Shown here: positions 29,965 through 36,204 of the stretch, one piece after another
Layout: each line of letters starts with the position of its first letter
Numbering within the stretch: position 1 is the first letter of the stretch
DNA from: a virus
Length of the DNA: 38,313 bases
Virus record (IMG/VR): IMGVR_UViG_3300018041_000019
Span: 1 to 38,313 of that record
Strand: one strand, 5' to 3'
Notes under the pieces: generated by a model
What the model saw: only the letters and a program-made list of their open reading frames with translations
Told to the model about the DNA's origin: nothing
The model's database searches: none
Program-made: the position numbers and the translations under genes

Positions 29965-30750
29965 TTATGTGGCGAAATCCCAAATATCTTTGCGTTCGCC
30001 TTCTTTTATTAATTCAACTACAGCTGCTTCAATTGTAGTTTTTACTGCTAATGTAGCTGGTTCATTTAATGTTATACCAGACTCAAATTCAAATATTTGT
30101 GTTGCATTATCATAAAATTTTAATATAGCCATACTATCAGCGGTAGAGTAAATTGTTTTTTGTACATTTACCGCAGCTAATACTGCTCCTGTATTAACAC
30201 TTACTGCTCTTAAACTTACCGTAATAATATCTTCACTAAACTGTGTTTGTGGTCCAATACCTAAAACTCTCATTCCTACACCACCACTTCGTGTAGATGA
30301 ATCATATCCTGTTATACCACCTTCAATAATCATACCAGCAAATTTCATTGGCATAAGTTTCTTAGCATTAGGACCATCATATGCTTCACGCATTTGTCGT
30401 ATAATCTGTCTTTCTTGAGTTAAACTTGCAAGACCAACCCGTTCTACGACATCAAACCATTTACTGTTACCAACATCTTTTAATGCTTTAATTAAGAAAC
30501 TTTCTGCTCCTTGTGTAACAGCAGTACTAAAACTTGCCTGAGTATCACTAGGTCTTCTTTGACCTGTTTTATCAGTAAAACTATATACAGCAACCGTTAC
30601 TTTACCGAGTGCTGGCTGGTTTATTGTATCAAATTCTTTAGCAGTCGACTTTTCAACAAGTACAGGTGGTTCGTATTTACCATTAATAGTCTGTGTAGTA
30701 GCACATCCGTTTAATAATATAAAGGATAGTAATAAAATTAATGTTTTCAT
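29965..30750 (-). CDS. csgG: CsgG curli secretion pore, outer-membrane lipoprotein
   Basis: A 261-residue protein; E. coli CsgG is 277. It has a lipoprotein signal (MKTLILLLSFILLNGC, lipobox LNGC). Alignment to CsgG is clear through KVTVAVYSFTDKTGQRRP, FSTAVTQGAESFLIKALKD, WFDVVERVGLASLTQERQII, MIIEGGITGYDSSTRSGGVG and LGIGPQTQFSEDIITVSLRA. CsgG forms a nonameric outer-membrane channel that exports curli subunits. In the constriction loop, E. coli Y51 and N55 are not conserved here (PSDTQASF), while F56 is. Its start overlaps the CsgF stop (TAATG). CsgE is not seen in the window. Confidence 0.93.
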   Translation of the reverse strand: MKTLILLLSFILLNGCATTQTINGKYEPPVLVEKSTAKEFDTINQPALGKVTVAVYSFTDKTGQRRPSDTQASFSTAVTQGAESFLIKALKDVGNSKWFDVVERVGLASLTQERQIIRQMREAYDGPNAKKLMPMKFAGMIIEGGITGYDSSTRSGGVGMRVLGIGPQTQFSEDIITVSLRAVSVNTGAVLAAVNVQKTIYSTADSMAILKFYDNATQIFEFESGITLNEPATLAVKTTIEAAVVELIKEGERKDIWDFAT

Positions 30751-31202
30751 TAAAATGTAAAGTCACCCAATGGTATAGTCAATGATGTTGTAGTTCCTGC
30801 CATATCAGTTACACCTAACACTATATCACCTGAACTTTTATCCCAAGTAATAATATTACCTTCAAAGTTTAATGTTCCAGATGTTGGACTAGTGCCATCA
30901 TCATTAAACATTGCTGTAGCTACGTCTTGTGAAATTTGTGCGTAGATACGTGATTCCAAATTGCTCATGAATTTTTTAACGTTTGTACTTTCTGCTTCAC
31001 GTTCTGCTTCTTTTAATGCAGATTCTATCTTATCAGATATAGCTTTTTTACGAGAGTGTTCTTGATTTTCAATTGTTAAGACGTGTGCGGAATAGCCATT
31101 CCCATTAAACGCTGGACTTTTAAAATTAAAGTCACGTAATGGTTGTGCTAATGCAATACTACTAAATACAAGACTAAGAATCAGTATCTTTTTTGCGAAC
31201 AT
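30750..31202 (-). CDS. csgF: CsgF curli assembly factor
   Basis: A 150-residue protein with a signal peptide (MFAKKILILSLVFSSIALAQ). The mature N-terminus (PLRDFNFKSPAFNGNGYSAH) corresponds to the CsgF segment that plugs into the CsgG vestibule (E. coli FQFRNPNFGGNP...). A helical stretch (about 50-90) and a beta-rich C-terminus (ITWDKSSGDIVLGVTDMAGT) follow, as in CsgF (138 residues in E. coli). In E. coli CsgF anchors the nucleator to the pore exit. Its start overlaps the preceding holin-like gene by 29 bases. Confidence 0.9.
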   Translation of the reverse strand: MFAKKILILSLVFSSIALAQPLRDFNFKSPAFNGNGYSAHVLTIENQEHSRKKAISDKIESALKEAEREAESTNVKKFMSNLESRIYAQISQDVATAMFNDDGTSPTSGTLNFEGNIITWDKSSGDIVLGVTDMAGTTTSLTIPLGDFTF

Positions 31203-31443
31203 TTTTTTCCTCTTTCTCTCTTAAAGACAAAATAACATTCACTTTCTGATTTAATCTAATCAAATCATTATCTAACATTCTAATGCGATCTATAAGTTCT
31301 ATCAATACTTTATTTGATTCACTTAATACTGGGTCTATTTCATTAGTAACCCATTTCCATATATAAAATACAAAATATCCTAGTCCACCAGCAGCAAGTA
31401 TAGGAAATCCATATTGATTAACTATAACAGTTATATTATCCAT
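31174..31443 (-). CDS. Holin-like membrane protein (paralogue 2)
   Basis: An 89-residue protein: short N-terminus (MDNITVIVNQYGFPILAAGG), one membrane segment (about 12-31), then a long amphipathic helix (VLIELIDRIRMLDNDLIRLN) and a charged tail. It has the same layout as the protein at 31952-32230 (GFPI..A..GYFVF, then LDxRxxxMxxDxIRxxxKV). This layout resembles BhlA/UviB-like holins. It overlaps csgF, so a role as a membrane partner of the secretion system is also possible. Confidence 0.6.
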   Translation of the reverse strand: MDNITVIVNQYGFPILAAGGLGYFVFYIWKWVTNEIDPVLSESNKVLIELIDRIRMLDNDLIRLNQKVNVILSLREKEEKNVRKKDTDS

Positions 31444-31532
31444 GATAGTATAAGTCCAACTACAACTCCAATAACAAAGGATATAAACATATCTTTATCA
31501 TACCATATTGGCATATAAGGTAATTTTTTCAT
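31431..31532 (-). CDS. 33-residue single-pass membrane peptide
   Basis: From an ATG at 31532 that overlaps the TGA of the nuclease gene (ATGA) to a TAA at 31431-31433, overlapping the next gene's start. MKKLPYMPIWYDKDMFISFV is followed by IGVVVGLILSWII: one hydrophobic helix of about 18 residues. Tight overlaps on both sides support translation. Function unknown. Confidence 0.55.
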   Translation of the reverse strand: MKKLPYMPIWYDKDMFISFVIGVVVGLILSWII

Positions 31533-31948
31533 AGTTTTACTTTACCTTCTTTGATTAATCGGTTTCTGTTTAATAGATGTTTTTCTTCAACATCATCTTT
31601 ACTTCCACCAAAGTATGCAACAGCGTAACCTTCATTAATCATAATGTCAGTAACCATTTCTGTTCCATCATTAGTAGTAAAGTCACCTAATATTCTGCCA
31701 AATTTACCTTTAGCATCATACTTGGCGCATTTAAGAATAGACTTCTTACCTAATAATTGTTTGAGTTTTTCTTTTGCAGCTAGACCAAATACTTTTTCTA
31801 CTTTGTCTCTTGTGCGTGATTCTGGCGTATCAATGCCGACGATGCGAACTCTCTCATTTGCTAATACAACTCCAAATCCTAAATCAATATCAACGTCAAC
31901 GGTATCGCCGTCGACTACTCTTTTAATAGTAACGTAATATGTAAACAT
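31529..31948 (-). CDS. Staphylococcal nuclease-like (thermonuclease) protein
   Basis: A 139-residue protein of the SNase family. Motifs are VVDGDTVDVDID near the N-terminus, RIVGIDTPESRT (the catalytic R and metal-binding D with the E), and KYDAKGKFGRILGDF with the second catalytic R. There is no signal peptide, so it probably works in the cytoplasm, for example on host DNA, unlike many bacterial secreted forms. Embedded between two holin-like genes. Confidence 0.85.
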   Translation of the reverse strand: MFTYYVTIKRVVDGDTVDVDIDLGFGVVLANERVRIVGIDTPESRTRDKVEKVFGLAAKEKLKQLLGKKSILKCAKYDAKGKFGRILGDFTTNDGTEMVTDIMINEGYAVAYFGGSKDDVEEKHLLNRNRLIKEGKVKL

Positions 31949-31951
31949 GGT

Positions 31952-32230
31952 CTAGTCCCTTCTAGCATCTGTCTGTTCAGCACGTGCAATTCTATCTAAA
32001 TCTGGAGGTATACCTAATGCGTGGCTTACTTTTGTATCAATGCGGATAACATCATGGTTCATTGTAGACACTCTTTTATCGAGTGCTTTAATGATTCCTG
32101 ACATACCTTTAACTGATCCAGTTACTCCCTCTAAGATAAACCGAACTGTTAAGAATACAAAATAACCTGCTGCACATGCTCCGGATATAGGAAAACCGAC
32201 GTCGCCTATAAATTGGAAAATCTCTCTCAT
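31952..32230 (-). CDS. Holin-like membrane protein (paralogue 1)
   Basis: A 92-residue protein: MREIFQFIGDVGFPISGACA, one membrane segment to about residue 34, then a helix with IIKALDKRVSTMNHDVIRID and a charged C-terminus (RIARAEQTDARRD). Same architecture as 31174-31443. A late promoter octamer ends 5 bases before the ATG and no SD is present, so the mRNA may be leaderless. Lysis holin, or membrane adaptor of the curli-like cluster, are both open. Confidence 0.6.
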   Translation of the reverse strand: MREIFQFIGDVGFPISGACAAGYFVFLTVRFILEGVTGSVKGMSGIIKALDKRVSTMNHDVIRIDTKVSHALGIPPDLDRIARAEQTDARRD

Positions 32231-32235
32231 ACATC

Positions 32236-32243
32236 TATTTATA
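32236..32243 (-). promoter_or_regulatory. T4-type late promoter 5 bases before an ATG
   Basis: Minus strand TATAAATA, GATGT, then ATG at 32230. This is the same spacing as at 6646-6653, which predicts a transcript starting at the start codon. It could drive the whole curli-like cluster late in infection. Confidence 0.55.
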
Positions 32244-32250
32244 TGGAAAC

Positions 32251-33333
32251 TTACTTCAAATTGCGGACTTTGGATTCTCTTTTGATTCTCTCGATTTCTA
32301 AATCTGTTTCATATCTACCAAGATTTTTACCAACTGGGTCATTTTTGGGCTCAATTGGATCAACCACAGGTTCACTTTTCGGGTCTGGATCTAACCATTT
32401 CCTTTTAGTTTTTTGTGGTACTCTTATTTTAGCATTACTTTTAATGCTACCCAAATCTTTTTTCTCAGGAATTATTAAAGATTCGGGCTGTTGCTTTTTT
32501 ACAATAGGTTCTTTTCTTATTGGTGCATTAATCGGTGCTCGAGGTGGACTTGGATGTGATTGTTTCCATGACCAGTTAGCAGCAATAAGCATCAATACAG
32601 CTAAAGGATCAAATACAATAACAATCATTATAATCATTCCTCTTACAGCTTTTTCTAAAAGGTTCTTATCAGGATTATTACCATATATTAATGCTGCAAT
32701 ATATTTAATAGGTCCAACCTCAGCTTCAAGTTCACGTAAGTTTTTAGATATAGGTGCTTTTGATTGTTGTAGTTCAATAATCTTATCTTGTGACTTTTTA
32801 ATATCAGCAGTAAATCTAGCCCGATCTCTTCCTTGTGATCGTCGTATTTTTAATGCTCTTTCAGCAACATCTTCAACATAAGTATTATTTTGTTTATCCT
32901 TTAGTGTTCTACCTTCTGATTCCATTTTACGATTAACAACATCATCCATTTGCTTGATAAGAGACTTATTATTCTTAATAGTTTCTCTTTCAATATTGAT
33001 TTGTTCATCGATGAATACAATCTTTTCAGCAATATCACCAGTTGGTATAGCTTGATCTAAATGAGCTTTAGATAAGAAACCAAATATACCCATTGAAGTA
33101 ATAACCATGAGTATAATAACGGCAAAAGTTAAATAAGTTTTGAGTAAGAATGGAGCAGGCCTCCAGTTTCTATATAACCAAGATGCTACTACTAATTTAG
33201 AAACTTCTAATACACTACCCATAACAAGAATAGGAACTACAGCTGCAGCAAAGATAGCAGCTAATCCCATTAAAGAATAAAACGCAGCAATAACCGATAA
33301 GGTTAATGCGGATATAAACATTAGAATTGTCAT
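32251..33333 (-). CDS. Membrane protein with central coiled coil and proline/lysine-rich tail
   Basis: A 360-residue protein. Three hydrophobic segments lie at about 5-28, 30-52 and 66-88 (TYLTFAVIILMVITSMGIFG), followed by a coiled coil (about 105-205, IDEQINIERETIKNNKSLIK and similar), a fourth hydrophobic segment (about 230-255, MIIMIVIVFDPLAVLMLIAA) and a proline/lysine-rich cytoplasmic tail (260-360). I recognise this as a membrane protein found in marine T4-like phages; no function is established to my knowledge. It is coupled by a 4-base overlap to the pyruvyltransferase-like gene. Confidence 0.65.
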   Translation of the reverse strand: MTILMFISALTLSVIAAFYSLMGLAAIFAAAVVPILVMGSVLEVSKLVVASWLYRNWRPAPFLLKTYLTFAVIILMVITSMGIFGFLSKAHLDQAIPTGDIAEKIVFIDEQINIERETIKNNKSLIKQMDDVVNRKMESEGRTLKDKQNNTYVEDVAERALKIRRSQGRDRARFTADIKKSQDKIIELQQSKAPISKNLRELEAEVGPIKYIAALIYGNNPDKNLLEKAVRGMIIMIVIVFDPLAVLMLIAANWSWKQSHPSPPRAPINAPIRKEPIVKKQQPESLIIPEKKDLGSIKSNAKIRVPQKTKRKWLDPDPKSEPVVDPIEPKNDPVGKNLGRYETDLEIERIKRESKVRNLK

Positions 33334-34121
33334 AATGTTTCCTTGTATTGTTGTATAGTAGATTCACAATAATCAAATAAATCATTAAATTGACTATCGT
33401 ATTTTCCACTTAAAACATCATCTGGTATCATACTAGTTGATAAACCAAATGGTTTAATTAATCCTTCATTTTTCCATGAATTGCCTTTAGTCACGATAAA
33501 TTTACACCGTGCTTTTATAGAAGCATACATTTCATGGTGTCTACCTGTTATAAGTAGATCACTATTACGCAATCGATTAACAATCTCATCCCAATCTTGT
33601 TCAAATATGTTTATCCGTGGGTAATCATTATGTTTATGAGAATTGTTACTATTAAAATATTGTCCTCGATATATAGTTATGTGTGGGTATTTTTGTTCTT
33701 CAACGGAATGCATTAAGCATCGATCGGGGACTATTTCTGAATCAATATTATTTATATGTAAGGCAGATTGTGAAAGTGGTTCTCTAACAGTAATTCTACT
33801 ACATCCAGCTAATGCTTTATGATTTGGCATATCTTGCCAAACAGTATTTAATAACTCAGTTTCACATCCAAATTGTTGTGCTCGATATAAAGCATCTAAG
33901 AATGTTAAACCTATAGAAGATGAATGATGCATTGTACCTTCACCATTCAATATAACCTTGTCATACTTCTTGTAGTTTACACTATCAGCTGAAGCGTATT
34001 CATTTGTTTTTATACTACCATCAAATACAAACGATTCTACTACCTTTTTGCATCCAAAGTGATAGTCTGATGTATCATTAAGTAAAAGTGTGGAATATGA
34101 ATGTGGTGTCTTTGTATTCAT
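33330..34121 (-). CDS. Polysaccharide pyruvyl transferase-like protein
   Basis: A 263-residue protein of the CsaB/WcaK-type pyruvyl transferase family. Hallmarks are VILNGEGTMHHSSS, ITVREPLS, VPDRCLM, SDLLITGRHHEMYAS and FIVTKGNSWKNEGL. The family adds pyruvate ketals from phosphoenolpyruvate to surface sugars. With the GNGPS-motif gene that overlaps its start by 44 bases, it probably remodels host surface glycans, for instance to block further adsorption. That role is inferred. Confidence 0.78.
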   Translation of the reverse strand: MNTKTPHSYSTLLLNDTSDYHFGCKKVVESFVFDGSIKTNEYASADSVNYKKYDKVILNGEGTMHHSSSIGLTFLDALYRAQQFGCETELLNTVWQDMPNHKALAGCSRITVREPLSQSALHINNIDSEIVPDRCLMHSVEEQKYPHITIYRGQYFNSNNSHKHNDYPRINIFEQDWDEIVNRLRNSDLLITGRHHEMYASIKARCKFIVTKGNSWKNEGLIKPFGLSTSMIPDDVLSGKYDSQFNDLFDYCESTIQQYKETL

Positions 34122-34602
34122 CTGTCATTTTCTCCCATGCTTTTCTCCACCTTTCTGCACATTGTTTCATTACAATAGCTTTCATTTTTGATGGATGTTT
34201 TACTAATTCATCTGTATAAGAATGAGTATTATCTTTTACTAATGAATCACATCCCCATATGTGTAGTTCTTTTGGATTATATTTTCTTATTGCCCAATGA
34301 GCAGCATAATGTCCTGATGATAATTCAAGTGGTGATACATCAGGAAACCTTACCTGTATATCAAATATTTCTAATATAGGATTCTTTAATAGATAATTTT
34401 TTACGTGTTGATTTACTACAACTGGAATATCAATCTTGGCTCGACCTTCACTAATCTTTTCACAGATATTAATATCAGACAATAATGTTACATTAGCTTC
34501 TTTCACTCTAGTTACATTTGTTCCTATAACATAATCATCTGCATCAATCTTTTTAAAATTAATCCAACTTGGACCATTGCCAACAATGTGTATTCTATTC
34601 AT
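34078..34602 (-). CDS. GNGPS-motif protein, putative glycosyltransferase-like (paralogue 2)
   Basis: A 174-residue protein starting MNRIHIVGNGPSWINFK. It shares with 17049-17549 the GNGPS loop, an G-x-N turn (VIGTNVTR), SSGHYAAHWAIRK, the LHIWGCDSL strand, THSYTDE and ERWRKAWEKM. Distantly related bacterial proteins bind nucleotide-sugars. The tail of the gene runs 44 bases into the pyruvyltransferase-like gene. The start overlaps the GIY-YIG gene end by 8 bases. Confidence 0.62.
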   Translation of the reverse strand: MNRIHIVGNGPSWINFKKIDADDYVIGTNVTRVKEANVTLLSDINICEKISEGRAKIDIPVVVNQHVKNYLLKNPILEIFDIQVRFPDVSPLELSSGHYAAHWAIRKYNPKELHIWGCDSLVKDNTHSYTDELVKHPSKMKAIVMKQCAERWRKAWEKMTDEYKDTTFIFHTFT

Positions 34603-35008
34603 AGGTATTCTTTAAATGAGCGGAATGGATTTTAGCTCCGACAAACTCATTGTAATATTCGTCTTTAAGAAGTACATGATTAACCATTTGATAATATAGT
34701 TCCCAATAAGAACAATCACCTTTACGTTCACATAATTTTAAGATTTCGCGTTTATAATTATCTTTACCGTTTTGTTCAACCAAAAGTTTTACTTCTTTAC
34801 TTGAACCATAATAGTCACGCCAATCAGACTCAACTCGAGTTTTGATTTTTCTTTTTCGTTTTGAATTTTTAGGTAAAGTTTTAGGTTTCCAAAAGAATTT
34901 TTTACCGATATACATTTTACCAGTACTTAATTCTGTTATGAGATAAACAAATCCTTGATAGTTTTCAGGAGTATCTTCATATGGTACTCCGTTGTATTCC
35001 CAGATCAT
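34595..35008 (-). CDS. GIY-YIG-like endonuclease
   Basis: A 137-residue protein. The motif GFVYLITELSTGKMYIGKKF corresponds to GIY-(x10)-YIG, followed by a lysine/arginine-rich loop (about 43-60) and WRDYYGSSKEVKLLV with the expected glycine/serine turn. The second half is helical (CSYWELYYQMVNHVLLKDEY). Similar genes occur beside nrd genes in T4-like phages, sometimes as free-standing homing endonucleases. No intron is visible here. Its start overlaps the stop of the zinc-ribbon gene. Confidence 0.75.
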   Translation of the reverse strand: MIWEYNGVPYEDTPENYQGFVYLITELSTGKMYIGKKFFWKPKTLPKNSKRKRKIKTRVESDWRDYYGSSKEVKLLVEQNGKDNYKREILKLCERKGDCSYWELYYQMVNHVLLKDEYYNEFVGAKIHSAHLKNTYE

Positions 35009-35151
35009 TATTCGTCTAAATCGTCTTCATCAAATATATCACTGCCACATACTGGACAAAAGACAATATCTTCTACTGTGACATCATTAGTTTTTACTGA
35101 GATATTACCAATCGATTCACAGTTATCGCATTCAAAATATTTTTTAGCCAT
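35008..35151 (-). CDS. 47-residue zinc-ribbon protein
   Basis: From the ATG at 35151 (GGAGCATAAT upstream): MAKKYFECDNCESIGNISVK, then VFCPVCGSDIFDEDDLDE. Two CxxC pairs (C8/C11 and C33/C36) form a zinc ribbon, and the tail is acidic. Its stop overlaps the GIY-YIG ATG as TAATG. Position right after nrdB in the operon is shared with marine T4-like phages. Role unknown, possibly a transcription or redox adaptor. Confidence 0.78.
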   Translation of the reverse strand: MAKKYFECDNCESIGNISVKTNDVTVEDIVFCPVCGSDIFDEDDLDE

Positions 35152-35152
35152 A

Positions 35153-36142
35153 TTATGCTCCTGCCTGTCCCCAAACATCTTCCCAAGATCCTTTCATCGC
35201 ACCTTTAGCATAGTCTGTAACTCTATTTTCAAAGAAATTTCCATGAACTGGAGCATTAATCATTTCTTCAACCCATGGTAGAGGATTCTTTTTCACTTTA
35301 AATATACCTTTCATACCTAAAGCAATTAATCTTCTATCAGCAATATATCGTATATATTTCTTAACGTCAACTGAAGTAAGATCTCTCATATCACCTTCTG
35401 CAAATGCTAAGTCAATAAACTTATCTTCTAATTCTACCATCTTTTCAGCAATAGCATAGATCTTTTCTTTAAGAACATCATTCCAAATCTCTTTGTTTTC
35501 TTCGATATAGGTTCTAAATAATTTAATCATTGATTCAGCATGCATAGTTTCATCAACAATAGACCAAGTAACTATTTGACCCATACCTTTCATTAAACCA
35601 TGACGAGGAAAATTAAGCAACATAATAAAAGAACTAAACAACTGCATACCTTCGGTAAAAGCTGAGAATACTGCAATATGTGCTGCTGTCGCTGATTTAG
35701 AACCATTTTTTGAACTGAGTTCGGTAACATAGTCGTGTTTATCCTTCATTTCTTGGTATTCTAGGAATTCATTATATGTTGACTCAGGCATACCTAAAGT
35801 CTCAATCAAGTGTGAATAGGCAGCAATATGTAATGCTTCTCTTGCAGCAAATCCCATTAACATCATTCTTATTTCAGGCTGTGGGAAATATGGTAAATAG
35901 TTCTTAACATATCCACCAGCAACATCAATATCACCTTGAGTAAAGAATCTAAAGATATTAGTAAGAAACTGTTGTTCAGCTTTAGTTAATTTCTTTTTCC
36001 AGTCTTTCACATCTTCAGCCATAGGAACTTCTGAATGTAACCAATGTGCTTGTTCGTGTTTCAACCAGGCATCATATGCCCATGGATAGTTAAATGGTTT
36101 GTAGAATGTTCTTTCGTCGGTCAGGGTTAATTTATTATCCAT
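35153..36142 (-). CDS. nrdB: Ribonucleotide reductase class Ia beta subunit
   Basis: A 329-residue protein; T4 NrdB is 388. Iron ligands and the radical tyrosine follow the class Ia layout: E102 and H105 with Y109 (AREALHIAAY), then VDETMHAESMI with a second E and H. The C-terminus (VWGQAGA) is the tail that docks NrdA. With NrdA it makes deoxynucleotides from ribonucleotides for phage DNA synthesis. The operon order nrdA-nrdB-zinc ribbon is plain. Confidence 0.93.
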   Translation of the reverse strand: MDNKLTLTDERTFYKPFNYPWAYDAWLKHEQAHWLHSEVPMAEDVKDWKKKLTKAEQQFLTNIFRFFTQGDIDVAGGYVKNYLPYFPQPEIRMMLMGFAAREALHIAAYSHLIETLGMPESTYNEFLEYQEMKDKHDYVTELSSKNGSKSATAAHIAVFSAFTEGMQLFSSFIMLLNFPRHGLMKGMGQIVTWSIVDETMHAESMIKLFRTYIEENKEIWNDVLKEKIYAIAEKMVELEDKFIDLAFAEGDMRDLTSVDVKKYIRYIADRRLIALGMKGIFKVKKNPLPWVEEMINAPVHGNFFENRVTDYAKGAMKGSWEDVWGQAGA

Positions 36143-36204
36143 TTACTACCTTTATAATTAAATTTATGAAATGTTTTGAAATACTATTTATTAAATTAGA
36201 AATT

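Noticed and set aside
32213-32881. 222-codon plus-strand frame over the coiled-coil membrane protein gene
   Set aside because: Antisense shadow; low-complexity serine/isoleucine content, and the minus strand frame fits the operon overlaps.
33749-33756. Late promoter octamer on the minus strand inside the pyruvyltransferase-like gene
   Set aside because: No start codon or gene boundary nearby; a chance hit is expected in sequence this rich in A and T.
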